Shown here: one piece after another, positions 9,372-21,445 of the stretch
Layout of the letters: each line of letters begins with the position of its first letter
Position numbering within the stretch: position 1 is the first letter of the stretch
Origin: Prosapia bicincta
Taxonomy: Eukaryota > Arthropoda > Insecta > Hemiptera > Cercopidae
Assembly (NCBI GenBank): GCA_036971475.1
Contig: JBAIZL010000007.1
Span: 28,987,447 to 29,051,446, forward strand
Direction of reading: 5' to 3'
DNA: 64,000 nt
The notes under the pieces: model-generated
Told to the model about the DNA's origin: nothing
Seen by the model: only the letters and a program-made list of their open reading frames with translations
The model's database searches: none
Translations under genes and position numbers: made by a program

Positions 9372-11148
9372 AAATGCTCACTTATAAAATGTATTTTCTC
9401 AGAAAAGGAGCATTAGAATAGCAAAATGATATATAAAATTATGTATTTTCTATCTTCATGGACCTCCTTAAAATAACTTCTTTTATCATGTTGAATGACT
9501 TCACTGTAGAGCACATTCGTTATACAGCCTGTTTTTTTTCAATCTCCCCTTGATTGTCCACTCCTAGGTTGTAGGCGCTTTGAAGTGATTTTATTTTTGC
9601 TCTAACGTCAACAACACCAAATCATCTGCATTTCACGTGAAAAACTGAAAAAACTATATTTTTGACTTTACTAAAAATTTGTTGGGCCAGACCTGAACTT
9701 TTATTCTTGTAAACAATATTTTTCCTAATTTTACACACTCCAAATTACCTCTACGGCAATTTTCTGTCAGTTGCGCAATTTTTATTTAGAAAGAATAATA
9801 GCTGTTTTACAGGACTATTACGAGATTCGACTAACAGTATTTTTGGTTTTCGTACATACATGAAGGTAACTAATAGCGAATACTTGTTCTTAAATTAACT
9901 ACGTTATACTTATTCATCTATTAATCACCACCATTACTTGTAAATAATTATTTCTAGTAATGGTATGATGGATTAATAAATATTTTGTTTTCTTTATGCT
10001 AGAAAAGTATATTTAAAAAAATTAAATTTCTTATTAAGTGCTTATGTATAAATAAAACAATATTACAATTATTTTGTTCAAAATTTTAAAGTAATTTTAT
10101 TTAACAATTTTTTTTTGTTAGTAAAAATACTGTCATGATGAAAACTGCTATTGCAAAGTGCTTACAAATTAAACTTTGTAATTTACTACAGCATTATGCA
10201 TATGGCCTAAACAATCATCAACATTGTCTAGGGCCAATGATATTATAACTTAAGTTTCTGACATTGAAAGATCTTCAACACAGGTTTTAATAAACCTTAG
10301 TGTTAATGTTAAATACAGAAGAAATTAAGAAGTTGGCTTTGTTATATTACTTCTATAAACCAGTGTTTGTATAGAAGAGTTTGATTTATGGTATAGTCCA
10401 CCAATTACATAGAAGAAACTGTAGGTGTCATGGAAATTGCAACTTTCTGCTTGACATTAACAGGGCTATTTTTCTGTTAAAGTGATTTTGTCTGCATTAT
10501 TAGATCTGTATAAGTTTTAAGAATCAGTACCTTTTTTTATAAAGGAATTAAAACAATGCTGCACTCTTGTGAGATTGGATACTTTTAATCACAATAGAGG
10601 TGCTCAATACATGATTTAATTTCACAGTTTTCCAATGTACAAACTCTAAACATAAGGCTACGTGCTTTGTTTGAATTGGTAATGCTTGTTCATGAGTATG
10701 ATTTAAAGCTTGAGCTATGAAGTTTAAAAACGTAAACCTAAAAGTTTATTCATTCACATATTTATATTTTCAAAATTTTGTCGTGACATTTTTCAGTGTA
10801 AGTCACTTCTCAATGCTTAAAAATCTACTGTTGTGATAGCAATAAATCAGTTAACGTATCTAACTTTAATAGTTTTATTTGCTATATAGTAACTTCTTCA
10901 CATGTGATGACTTCCATTGCAGAAAGAATTAACTGTACTATTTTTTTCAGGCAGACATATGTATCACCCAGTAATAAATAAGATGGAGTCAGCTGGGAAA
11001 TGGTAAAATTTAAGTTTTTTCTATTGAAGGTTATTCGTGATATATGAGGTAAAAATATTTTGAAGCGTAAGCTTGGAAATGTAGTAAAAAAAGTCAATTG
11101 TGTATGTCATAGTTAAAAATAGTAGTACAGATTATATAATGTAATTAT
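9372..11148 (+). other. Long AT-rich stretch without recognisable features
   Basis: Roughly 1.8 kb of low-complexity AT-rich DNA. Short open frames (for example 10882-11097 on the minus strand) have no domain, biased codon use or splice context that would support a gene. It ends with the left target duplication of the next element. Confidence 0.4.
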
Positions 11149-11702
11149 GGGTAGCCTTCAAATGACCAAAATTCAACCAACCAAAACATACACAACTTTC
11201 AACTAACTAAAATACAACTAAACAAAAGTGCACAGACTTCAACTGAAAGAAATGTTGCGGGTTATCTTATTGTTGGATCCCAAAGTTTTGTTTTACTCTT
11301 AATGTTCAAAATGATGTTTAAGTAGACTATTTACAATTATAATAAAATACCTTATGATCTATGGTCGAATCAATCCGAGTAATATTGCTGCATTACATTT
11401 ACTTTAATAAAGATACAGTTAAACCGTAGTATTTTGAGAAATGATATAAAGGTAGTAATAATAACTACTAAGTTTAGATATTAACAGAAGTATTACTTCC
11501 CATTTATTAACTTCAAGTTGTGCGATGAACGCCTGCGGAGCAGCAAACACGATAACCCACAATATTTCTTTAATTTGAAGTCTGACAACTTTCGTTAATT
11601 GAAGTCTGTGCACTTACGATTATTTGACTGTTGTATATTTTTATTAGTTCAAGATTGCGTACATTTTGGTTAGTTGAATTTTGGTCATTTGAAGTAGCCC
11701 CA
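11149..11702. mobile_element. Non-autonomous DNA transposon with long inverted repeats, hAT-like
   Basis: Terminal inverted repeats of about 130 bp face each other. The left begins gggtagccttcaaatgacca and the right end, reversed, reads ggggctacttcaaatgacca. Eight-base flanks gtaattat (11141-11148) and gtaattac (11703-11710) differ by one base and look like an aged 8-bp target duplication, as made by hAT transposases. The interior (about 11290-11500) has no transposase. Confidence 0.65.
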
Positions 11703-12226
11703 GTAATTACGTTCAATTTAAATTAAAGGCGCGTTCTTAAACTGAAAGTTAAAGCTCTAAAAAATGGCCAAGCATCTAAAAATTGCTGCATTTATCTTTA
11801 AATGAGCATCTTTAAGTTGTAAGACAATTTATTCAATTCAATTTCTATCATATATTTTGAATAAATATTAATATTGTGACAGAATTACAAGAAAAAGAAT
11901 GGCTAGTCCTTGATACCTACCATTTCTTCTAAAACTGCAGTTGGAATCAGACAGTGCAGTTTATGGTTTTTTTTGTGATAATTACTTCTGTGACAAGTTT
12001 TTCTCCTGAACTGTTTAGAATTAATTAGCCTTTATATTTTACATGTTGGGTTTTGATTGTCAATTTTTCATCGATAATATGGTTATTTAACAGAGATTGA
12101 TTTTTAGAAGAGTAAACTGTCCTGTTGTATAGATGTAGAATAACATCTGGGCTAAGTGCAAGATGTTATAGTGTTATAATGCAAAATATTTGCTTTTATT
12201 GTTTTCATTTAGTGAAAACAAACTTA
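11703..12226 (+). other. AT-rich spacer
   Basis: No gene found. It ends with TTA at 12224-12226, the left target duplication of the Harbinger-type element. Confidence 0.4.
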
Positions 12227-12978
12227 GGCTTGTCGCACACTGGATCCGTTCAGTTCAGTCCGCTCAGCACAGTTCAGTCAGCTCCGTTCAGGCAGTTTTC
12301 CCACACGTTGTGTCCGTTCGGTCCGCTCAGTTCAGTAATTAAGTTTGAGCTCCAACCTCCAGTGGACTACAAACACTGTCAATGTTCGCATGTAAATTCT
12401 TTGTGTCGGCTTTTCCGTTTGTGCGATTATGATTTCCAGCAGTAGTGACGAAGAAAATGTTGTAATGGCATTGACACTAGCTGTAGAAGAGGTTGACCAA
12501 GTATCAAGGAAAAAAAGAAAGATTTGGGTGCACAGTATTAATGCTGTACAGGATAGTGAGGGAGAATATCCTCCTTCATTGTAATATTATAGTAATCCTT
12601 GTGTGACAGGTCATACAACATTGAATATGCCTGTACTGCTGAAATTAGTCGTTCATCAAAACTCGTCTTAGAAATAAATAAATCAATAATTCAATAATCA
12701 CAGCACTGCGAACATATCTGTAGTCGACCACCCGAGTTCAGTTGCTTAACACTACTGACTATCTGTACTTTGCACATGCACGGCGTCTCAGTCCTTCTGT
12801 CGCTTCTGCAAAATCGATCGCTGACCGAAAAGTTGCTGAGATGGACGGAGCAGACTGAACTGAACTGATGGAACGGATGCAGTGTGCTGTTTTACATTTG
12901 ATTACATTGTTTCCGAATTTTGGGAGAAGCGACTGAGCTGAGCAGACTGAACTGAACGGATCCAGTGTGTGACAAGCC
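12227..12978. mobile_element. PIF/Harbinger-type DNA transposon, internally deleted
   Basis: Terminal inverted repeats ggcttgtcgcacactggatc and, at the right end reversed, ggcttgtcacacactggatc are flanked by TTA on both sides (12224-12226 and 12979-12981). That is the target duplication of PIF/Harbinger elements. The subterminal regions are rich in ttcagt-type repeats. A further inverted partial copy of the terminus lies at about 12838-12885. The interior keeps only a short N-terminal transposase frame, so the element is non-autonomous. Confidence 0.85.
12429..12584 (+). pseudogene. N-terminal relic of a Harbinger-type transposase (51 codons)
   Basis: Starting at ATG 12429, the frame reads MISSSSDEENVVMALTLAVE and later RKKRKIWVHSINAV, with TAA at 12582-12584. 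The pattern of serine/acidic start, alanine-leucine helix, arginine/lysine run and (F/I)WVH-x-IN is the usual beginning of Harbinger nucleases in animals. Those proteins are normally several hundred residues long and carry a DDE domain that is absent here. The frame ends soon after GEYPPSL, at the position where full copies continue with GEFHTL. It is therefore a relic of a deleted parent element. Confidence 0.7.
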
Positions 12979-12981
12979 TTA

Positions 12982-14398
12982 AGTGATTTTTAGATGTGTG
13001 AGAAATTTATTGTGATATTTAAAATAAATTGTAGTAAATTTTTAACAAAGTGTTGTATTTATTGTGTTAATACATCGATTATAGTTTTAGATCATAGCTG
13101 ACACCATAATAAATGTAATAAATCAAGTCCATATTTATAAATATAATATACATTTTAAAAACGTATACATGGTATATATTTTGTAAAAAAAGGTGGATTA
13201 CTATTTTAATCATCAGAATAGGATGTTATGATTATTCATTGTTTTTATGTTGTTATTGATATTATGTAGATATGTAATGATTCTTTGCTAAGTATCACTC
13301 TAATACTGAGTCAAGTATATGAAGAACAATCTAAGTGAAATTCTTTCTTAAGGTCTTCATGTATGTCGTTCTATTTAATAAATTGTAAATGTTTTTATTA
13401 TGTAGAAAGGAAAGTGCAATGGTTACAGTAGACATGACAGTGCTGTTGGAAGGGTCTATGTGAATAATAAAATATCTTTTAAATTTGTTTTTACATATTA
13501 TTTTGTGTTTCTGATTTATAAGCTACTAATCATGTGAATTTAAATTTAGGTATTTTTGTTAAAATACACAAAATTTTCTTTAAACAAAATGTTTTAAATG
13601 TTATTGCAGTCTTCATCAGTGTCTAGGATTGTCGCTAGGTTGCGTTGGTAATCTGGGAGCGTTGTTGATTCTAAAGGTATGTTTTCGGTTATGTGATCAA
13701 ATATTATATGACTTGTACTGTGTTTTTAAAATTTAGTATGTTTGTAATTTTGTTTTGATACGATATTATATTTATAACCTCTGTTTTGATGTGTATATAT
13801 AAGAATAAATATGTATGAAAATATATATATATAAACATAAAATCCAAGGAAAACTAATAGAAGAACAGATTTGGGTTAAAGCTAAACATAATACCATATC
13901 AGAGTATTGAATGAAGTAATGAAGGAATAATATCTAGTTTATAAATGCAGTCATAGTGGCATTGGGGAATGAGTCTTTTACAATCGAGGTAAGTAGGTAA
14001 CATTCAGTTTCTTTTAGCTGTTGAGATCGTGTGAAGCTCCTGATGATATAAAGAATTGAAATAGGTGAAAAGCTTAGAGCACATTGTTTTGTAAAATACA
14101 CTTTGATGTATTTAAACAAGAATCTTATTGGTATATTTACAAGTCGACTTTCAAGAATTTATTAGTTACAGTGCTCTCATTTACGAGCTTTAGAAGACTT
14201 TAGGTAGGAGTGCGAGACGAGACAAGGAAATTTCTTTTTCTTTCATCAATATTTGAAGACTTCAGTCCTTAACCTATACTAAATGATTTACCATATCTTT
14301 TCATTGGTCACGATCCTTTGGTTTTCTTAAAAGATGTTTAGAATGATTCTGATATGGTCTACTGTGTAGATGAATATCTTCTAAAGTTGTTTGTTGTT
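12982..14398 (+). other. Unannotated AT-rich DNA
   Basis: About 1.4 kb with no supportable gene. A short TA-rich run occurs near 13820. The open frame 13934-14119 on the minus strand has no recognisable feature. Confidence 0.4.
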
Positions 14399-14618
14399 AT
14401 CATCTTGAATTTACTGATTAAACTATAATTAAATAGTACTTAACTAAGTGAGTACCTAAGGGCTTGCTAACGGGTTTCGAAACAGTCGTTCCTTTATGAA
14501 GCAAAGCCTCTACTTAACTGAGTCTCTACTTAGCTTCATAAAAGGAACGATTGTTTAAAAACGTGTCAGTAAGTAAGTCTTGTGTACTCACTTAGTTAAG
14601 TATTATTTAATTATAGAA
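14399..14618. mobile_element. Foldback unit of the PLE family B (terminal repeats only)
   Basis: Two inverted arms face each other with almost no interior. The left arm holds cttaactaagtgagtac and the right arm its complement gtactcacttagttaag. Both arms carry a hammerhead-like motif. The left flank (tcatcttgaatttactgatt, from about 14399) also precedes the family members at 15377 and 22648. The arms match the terminal sequence of the PLE coding copy at 16640-16735, which identifies this as a non-autonomous derivative of that PLE. Confidence 0.75.
14461..14508 (-). ncRNA. Hammerhead-like motif, left arm of family B
   Basis: On the minus strand GGCTTTGC pairs with GCAAGCC (stem I, one bulged base). 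Stem II is GGAAC-GACT-GTTTC, followed by GAAAC and a CGTTA triplet region. The CUGANGA position reads CTTCATAA, which departs from the consensus. The geometry is right, but the core is altered. Confidence 0.33.
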
Positions 14619-15376
14619 TATCTTCTGCTTCAGTGTCTTATGTTTCCTGTGACTAGATCTAAAGTCGTCTTTTTGCGGTGTGCAACATGTCCAAAGAATG
14701 CAGAGCTAGCGGGTCTCGGGAATGGAATCAACTCACGAGCTGTTTAGAACCATTTGTGTCCTGTAATACATCTCTAATGAGTTTATCATTTTCTGACAAT
14801 ATTATAATGGACGCAACAGTGACACAAGGAAAGATGTAGATTGTAAACATATAAACCAATTTCATTTTCACACTTTGGACATACACAGATCTTCCCAAAT
14901 ACTGGTAAGACTTGTTAAGGTGTCTTCCTGGCACCAACTCATTGGGAGTTCCCGAGTTACCCACAGCTCCAGTTCACTTTACAACAGATTACAATTTTTG
15001 GTTTGAGCTGTAGTATACTGCTTTGCATTTCTTTAAGGTTCATAATTCTTTCATTTCTTGTTGAGCCAAATGTATTGAGTCAAATGTATTGAGTCAATTT
15101 GAATGTGTCAGATTCTTTTCTGACCTCGAAAGAATAATAGGAACTGCGTAAAAGCGTTGAATTTCAGAAGTTTTTTAGTTGCCTCACTACTTTTGGTTTT
15201 GTTTTAACGCAAAAAACAAATATTAGGTGATTAGCATTGGAGGTTGCGTTGTTGTAGAAGGGATATAGAAATGACGAAGTGGAATGTATGCAGGGTAGCG
15301 TACCTGATGTATACTTGCTCTCTATAGGAATAAAGGTTTTACTATTTAAACTAATGGTAGAAAGTTGCTTGATGTA
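14619..15376 (+). other. Unannotated DNA between two PLE family B insertions
   Basis: An unassigned open frame lies at 14728-14964 on the minus strand, with one possible membrane segment. It has no similarity I can name and no splice or promoter context. It is listed only as a stretch of slightly higher complexity. Confidence 0.25.
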
Positions 15377-15426
15377 GTCATCTTGAATTGACTGATTAAA
15401 CTAATTTTAAAAGCCTTTACTCTAAT

Positions 15427-16652
15427 GTGCCAATAGAACAAACACTCTACATACTACAAAATGTGCTCACAGCGATCAACACTCCACATAAACTCAGACA
15501 TGAAATAATCACACTCACCAAACTCATCACATCACAAAACTACTTCACATACCAACACAAATTCTACACACAGAAAGATGGCCTCCCTATGAGTTTCTCC
15601 ATCTCAGGCATCCTAGAAGAAATATTCCTACACCATATCGAACAACAATACATTCTACAGAATAATAATCACACAGATAAAATAATTTATTACCATAGAT
15701 ATGTAGATGACATTTTAATATTATACAACGGCAACAAACGGCAAATCAAACAACTACACAATTACATTAATACCATACACCAAAACCTCACATTTACCCT
15801 TGAATTAGAAGAAAACAATAAAATAAACTTTCTAGACCTTACCAAACACAACACCAGGCGTAATTTCAAAATATACAGAAAACCACACAACACAAACACG
15901 CTGTATTTAATCATATGTTACACCGCCTAATCAATATACCAATGCTACAGAAAGACTACGACGAAGAACTTAATATCATAAAATTCCTCGCTCAACAAAA
16001 CAGCTACCAACACACACTCATAGACAACATACTCAGGAAAATTAAACATAAACATCATCAAACGGCCACGCAGACAAATCACACAAAAAACAACAAATAC
16101 ATATCCCTCTCCTACCACAACAAAAGCACACACAAAATAGCCTCCACATTCAAAAAACTCCATTACCAAATATCCTACAAAACAACAAACACTGTAAGAC
16201 AGCACATACAACCTTTTCAAAAAGAAACTGACAAATACAAACTCTCAGATATTTACAAACTAACATGTAACGATTGTCCCAGCTATTACATCGGCCAAAC
16301 TGGCAGGTCATTCTATACACGCTTCGAAGAACACATTACGAAAAAAAAACAAACAAACCGTAAATCCAGCTACGCAAAACACCTAAAAAAAATCCAAAAC
16401 ACACACACACACACCAACATACACACTAATTAAAACAGAGTAAAAAACTAACATGAAAAATATGAAATCTACAAACACTACGCAACAGATAAAGAAAACG
16501 TATTAAATGATCACACACACTTTGAAGCCATCAGCCTTTTCTATTATATGACACACAACTCAAACAACCCACCCCGTTCCACAATCATAAATCCATTCCC
16601 GTTAGAGCCTTTACACCTAACCGATGCCGCCAGTAGAGGGTTAGCTTCGTAA
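15427..16652 (+). pseudogene. Penelope-like reverse transcriptase and GIY-YIG endonuclease, frameshifted
   Basis: This encodes the C-terminal half of a PLE polyprotein, which reverse-transcribes element RNA at a nick made by its own endonuclease. In frame 1 (to about 15905) it has KFYTQKDGLPMSFSISGILE (RT fingers/palm; normally MG-S-P-ISG, so MSFS is altered), the catalytic YVDDILI at about residue 92, and INFLDL followed by FKIYRKPHNTNT. A short deletion and frameshift then drop the next dozen residues. Frame 3 resumes at NHMLHRLINIPM, runs through the linker and reaches IYKLTCNDCPSYYIGQTGRS with TRFEEHI, an intact-looking GIY-YIG core. A second frameshift near 16433 precedes the tail EKYEIYKHYATDKENVLNDH, which ends at TAA 16650-16652. 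The N-terminal RT part is absent, so the copy is dead, but the endonuclease core is well kept. Confidence 0.88.
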
Positions 16653-16685
16653 AAGGAACAAATGTTTTGAAACGCGTCAGCAAGT
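16641..16685 (+). ncRNA. Hammerhead-like motif at the 3' end of PLE family B
   Basis: It follows and slightly overlaps the coding end. A stem II formed by AACA-AATG-TGTT-like pairing is followed by GAAACGCGTC, in which ACGCGT is self-complementary (the two-base stem III of PLE ribozymes) and GTC would be the cleavage triplet. The CUGANGA position (CTTCGTAA) is degenerate and no good stem I was found. It is best seen as the decayed equivalent of the motif at 14461-14508. Confidence 0.3.
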
Positions 16686-16735
16686 AAGCAATTACGTATT
16701 CACTTAGTTAAGTATTTTTAAAATTAGTTTAACGG

Positions 16736-16959
16736 TAGAAGTATTAAGGGGCTGACAATATCTTGGTGCTAGGAGTAAAGGATGGGGTCAGAGGGTCAGT
16801 TTACTGAAGTAGGCTCAAAGTAGAGTAGGCCTTGAAGAATAGTATCTCGTTTGCTATCTTCATTAAGAGTATGTCCAAGCGAACTTGTTAGCATGTTGTA
16901 TCTCATTTGGCTGGCTTATGCTGAGCGGCTTTCCTAAAGTAAAGTTGTTTTGAAGACTA
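16736..16959 (+). other. Short unannotated spacer
   Basis: No feature found. It ends with TA at 16958-16959, the target duplication of the next element. Confidence 0.4.
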
Positions 16960-17395
16960 CAGTAGAACCTCGATAAGTCAGACCTGTTAACTCGGATCTC
17001 CGGATAACCCGGAATGGTTTTTGAAGTACAATGAAATATAAGAAATAACAAAAATTAAATAACGACAGTACATACATAAGAAGTCTAACTCAAGAATAAA
17101 AATGTCTAGGACCTACAGATGAAAAATAATGTTTTGCGCTTTTTATGCTGAATAGACTACAGGATCGCACACCACGAAAGCGGGTCATATAATTTAACAA
17201 AATTGACAGATTTGTTTGGCAATGAAGGGGAGTTTACCTTTGTGTACAATATGTAGGCTCATATATTGTACATAACACTCTTTGTTTGATAAATATAAAG
17301 GAATTTTTCTGTAAATACAATGTCTTCTTTTATTTTTTCTGGCTAACCCAGAGGGGTGACGGTCCCAGTTAGTCCAAATAATCGAGGTTCTACTG
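16960..17395. mobile_element. Short non-autonomous pogo/Tigger-type DNA transposon (copy 2)
   Basis: Terminal inverted repeats cagtagaacctcgataagtc and atcgaggttctactg are flanked by TA on both sides (16958-16959 and 17396-17397). Internal sequence aligns with copy 1 (5353-5825), including the ccggataacccggaatg region and aaattgacagatttgtttgg, but is about 37 bp shorter through small deletions. There is no transposase frame. Confidence 0.86.
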
Positions 17396-17397
17396 TA

Positions 17398-18036
17398 ATA
17401 CCATTAGTGAGTAAAATAAAATGAATTAAAAAATCATAGTATAATATAGTATTCACATAGACCTCAAAATCGGTCATTTCTGAATTTTTCAGTTAAAACT
17501 ACTCCTATGATTGGTAGCTTGGTAACCATATAAATGGAATTTTAAATATTACGTAAAGTAAACAAAATGCAACTGTTATTTAGGAACTGGTAAAAGGGTT
17601 CGAACTCTTTTTAGATTTAAAGTACAGTTTTTATTTTAGTACTGGTAATTGTGGTAATCAAAATCGACTGATTTATATTTTCAATGAATTATAAAAGTAA
17701 AAAAAGTGATGCAATCTGTAGGTAAACGTGAGTGAAATGTTTTGTTGTAGTTATCTGCATAACAATACATACATCATGTAAATTGTCTTTCTATCACTGT
17801 GTTTAAATTTTTGGTGTTGTTTGATAGGAGAAATCATAATATAGTGTTCAACTTTGAAATGTTTCCCCTCTAAAAATAAATAATGATTAAGAATAAATTT
17901 AACATATTGTAATTGTGAAGTGTTTACATTTCAATATGTGTGTAATTCTAGCTTTTGGTGTCTTATTAAATTTGTTCTTAAACAATTTTGTTGCTGTACA
18001 ATATTTCACATGTATATTCAAAATTTGTTTCAACAG
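17398..18036 (+). other. AT-rich DNA, possibly intronic
   Basis: No gene seen. It ends in a T-rich tract and AG (tttgtttcaacag at 18024-18036), a plausible 3' splice site. Confidence 0.3.
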
Positions 18037-18138
18037 TTATTTCGTAGTCACAGCATGTATCCTTTGAGACAGCGTGAACAGTTTATATTGAGAAATGTAA
18101 AGACGTCTCGGAAAGACTGCTGTGTCCTTTATCATTAA
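18037..18138 (+). CDS. Candidate 3'-terminal exon, unknown protein
   Basis: Following the acceptor-like tttgtttcaacag, the frame reads LFRSHSMYPLRQREQFILRN and then VKTSRKDCCVLYH, with TAA at 18136-18138. The peptide is basic, has mixed composition unlike the low-complexity peptides of the AT-rich flanks, and ends with a paired cysteine near the C-terminus. I do not recognise the family. An alternative acceptor (gtcacag) lies 16 bases further in, and a donor-like aat|gtaaag lies inside, so the exact exon is uncertain. It could also be a chance open frame. Confidence 0.28.
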   Translation, partial: LFRSHSMYPLRQREQFILRNVKTSRKDCCVLYH

Positions 18139-18922
18139 ATATATTTGTTGTTGCATATAAGAATTCAGCTATTGACAACACTCAGATGGTTAACAATAAC
18201 CTATTTTTGAAGTATTCAGTAAAATTATTTAATTATATGTTTTTCAAGAGCCACCAAAGTTGTTGTGAAGTTTTCTCTAGGGGCTGAATTTGTCATCGCC
18301 CATGATAATTCCCTTGAATGATTCTAAATTTTAGATTCCTCTACTACATTTCATTGCTTTGATACTACCCAGTTCGCTTGTCTTCTTGCTTCGTAGTAAG
18401 GTCGGAATTTTTAATTCGCTGAAGATTACATCTTGAGTAAAGACACTAGAGTAAAGATTCCCTGTTCATTCTGGCTCCAGATTCATGACCAGACCGATTA
18501 CATATGTCTCTGGATTTTATACATGTTTTTAAAGGTTATATTCCAAGCAAAATGAGCTGTAGTAACTCCTCAGTTTCTATTTTGTCTTTTCTTATCCTAC
18601 ATCTATATTTATCACATTTCCTTTTTATTACTTTTATTGGTTTAAATTTATATGTGTTTATACTCTTTTGGGATTGTGTTCGCCAATCACACATCACAGT
18701 ATTGGTTATTTCTAATAATCTAGTATATCACTTTTAAAATTTTTTGTCATTTTCATTACATGCAATTCAAATATGTGTTTGTAACCGTAGTGTATTAAGA
18801 CTTTTCAGTAGAATATTTTTAACATTTTTATAGATGTATAGTGAGATTAAATGCACCTGGAGTAAGTGGCAATGTAATCTGAATTAGTTGCCTATAATTT
18901 GATAGTTTGAGTATTTTTTTTT
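18139..18922 (+). other. Unannotated AT-rich DNA
   Basis: An open frame at 18504-18737 encodes a very hydrophobic F/L/I-rich peptide, as T-rich DNA does by chance. No other feature was seen. Confidence 0.35.
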
Positions 18923-19430
18923 AGCAATAGAAAAATGTGAATGCCCCTGGACACCAGGTGAGTTTCTCGCACACATTAGGACAGACCCAGACCTGCCATA
19001 TTTCCGCTCCGTTGGTCATTTAGTGGTATCTCCTGACCAAACTCTACCTTTTGAAATTGTAATTTTAACTAAATACAATTAATAGTTAATAAATATTGAT
19101 TCTACTTAAAATTACAAGAAAAATGTTACCAAACAACCCCTGATTTACTTTAATTTACAATCCCAATACAGTTACACATTTTTATTTCATGTTATCCTCT
19201 CATGAAGTGACAATAAATTGTACATTGTTTGGTATCAGTTTTCTTGTAATGATGTGCAGAATTAATTTGTGCTAAAATTTCTAAGGTATGTTATCAAATT
19301 TAAAAAATTAGAGTTTGATCAAGGAAGCACCACTAGGTAACTAATAAACAGAGTGCCGGAAGGCAGAGCGTCTCTGCTTTTGTGTGAGTGAGCCTACCTG
19401 GTGTTCAGAGGCACTCACATTTTGCTATTA
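18923..19430. mobile_element. Non-autonomous DNA transposon with about 50-bp inverted repeats, unclassified
   Basis: The left end agcaatagaaaaatgtgaat, followed by gcccctggacaccaggt, is matched by the reversed right end atagcaaaatgtgagtgcct, followed by ctgaacaccaggt. The inverted repeats extend for about 50 bp with several differences. The interior of about 400 bp has no transposase. No clear target duplication was seen, so the superfamily stays open. Confidence 0.66.
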
Positions 19431-20278
<848 letters not shown>

Positions 20279-20377
20279 AATTTTTTGGACTTGATAGGAG
20301 ACTGACAGACTTACCTAAAGGCAATAGTCCAAAACTGCAATCTCTTGGAAATAAGCACATATAAAACACTTAATACA

Positions 20378-20426
20378 CTTTTATTTGAAATATTTCGATC
20401 AACATGATCTTCTTCAGTCAAGAAAG
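20378..20426 (-). ncRNA. Hammerhead-like motif, left arm of family C
   Basis: It mirrors the right-arm motif at 20450-20498 without visible differences: core CTGAAGA, 5-bp stem II GATCA-TGT-TGATC, then GAAA, then the self-complementary AAATATTT. Stem I forms between TTGA and TCAA and between CTTT and AAAG, with an internal loop. Confidence 0.42.
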
Positions 20427-20449
20427 AGAAAAAAAATATCTTTTTTTCT

Positions 20450-20498
20450 CTTTCTTGACTGAAGAAGATCATGTTGATCGAAATATTTCAAATAAAAG
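20450..20498 (+). ncRNA. Hammerhead-like motif, right arm of family C
   Basis: CTTTCTTGA precedes the core CTGAAGA. Stem II GATCA-TGT-TGATC is perfect, followed by GAAATATTTC. The downstream strand TCAAATAAAAG closes stem I. As in the other families, one extra A stands between core and stem II, and the cleavage triplet is not an ideal GUC, so function is uncertain. Confidence 0.42.
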
Positions 20499-20646
20499 TG
20501 TATTAAGTGTTTTATATGTGTTTTATATGTGCTTATTTCCAAGAGATTGCAGTTTTGGACTATTGCCTTTAGGTAAGTCTGTCAGTCTCCTATCAAGTAC
20601 AAAAAATTCCTAAATAAGCTTTAAGCTCTACTAGAACTAACCTAAA

Positions 20647-20692
20647 TATATATATATATATATATATAAATATATAGGCTAGGTTTGTGACA

Positions 20693-20727
<35 letters not shown>
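20647..20727. repeat. Paired short (TA)n microsatellites
   Basis: Two TA runs (about 20647-20667 and 20697-20727) flank a short unique segment, taggctaggtttgtgaca. Confidence 0.93.
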
Positions 20728-20729
<2 letters not shown>

Positions 20730-21445
20730 CACGAGAAAGGGCAATATATTAATTATGTATTTAGATGTGCGAGAACAGTTGTTTAGAATACATTTAGATA
20801 AACAACAATTCTGGTTTTTATGTTGAGAACAATTGTTCTTTCAAAACAGATCCGTATCAGTTGTATGCAATAGAAGAGTCAACAAAAGTCATTAATTAAA
20901 CCATAATGTGAAAGATGTCCATTAGTAAATGTTAATCTTAATTGAATACAACCTACTTTTTATAGCATTTGCTTTACTTCCACAGAGATAGTTTTTCATT
21001 TTCTCGTGTTTCAACCTTTCTGTGATTCTTTTGCAGAAAGTGAACACACAAAATAAATTTAGCTGTAGCAAATTTAGTGTTAATCAGACGAGACATTTTA
21101 TTCAATAGACATGGATGTTTTTAGCATCATACAAGTTTAAATAGCCAGAATACAAGTTAGTACATATACGCTTAAAAAGGACCTAGAATTAATCTGACTT
21201 TATATTTACTACAGCTATTTTTTTTTTTTTTACTTAACGCTATTATATCTTATATTTCTGCTAATTTCATTATAAATACTTTGAGTATGATATTTTTCCC
21301 CCAGTTGTAGAATTATTGACTTTTGTCGTAGAATTGTCAAACCCCTACTTTAACATAGAGTAAGTGTTATGTTTTGGTATATGGAAGTTATCCATAACTT
21401 GTCAACAGCTAAGGATGTGGCATATTGAATGTATTTTTTATATTT
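20728..21445 (+). other. Unannotated AT-rich DNA
   Basis: A poly-T run lies near 21220. No gene or ordered repeat was found. Confidence 0.4.

Larger units (their letters stand above)
15377..16735 (+). mobile_element. Penelope-like element, 5'-truncated copy (family B)
   Basis: The copy starts with the family's left flank (tcatcttgaattgactgatt) and joins directly to mid-reverse-transcriptase coding sequence. It ends with the terminal-repeat sequence (ttcgtaaaaggaac to cacttagttaagta). Short outer inverted repeats aaactaattttaaaa and ttttaaaattagttt bracket it. The coding part is C-rich on this strand and poor in G, unlike its surroundings. That bias is common in PLEs of this type and marks it as foreign to the flanking DNA. 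Confidence 0.82.

Noticed and set aside
13934..14964. Two minus-strand frames with possible membrane segments
   Set aside because: Short, AT-driven hydrophobic composition, no homologue recognised and no gene context.
15945..16220. Minus-strand hydrophobic frame of 91 codons
   Set aside because: Antisense shadow of the A/C-rich PLE coding strand.
20404..20613. Short protein frame with a copy on the opposite strand
   Set aside because: Both copies are the two arms of the palindrome read outward from the centre.
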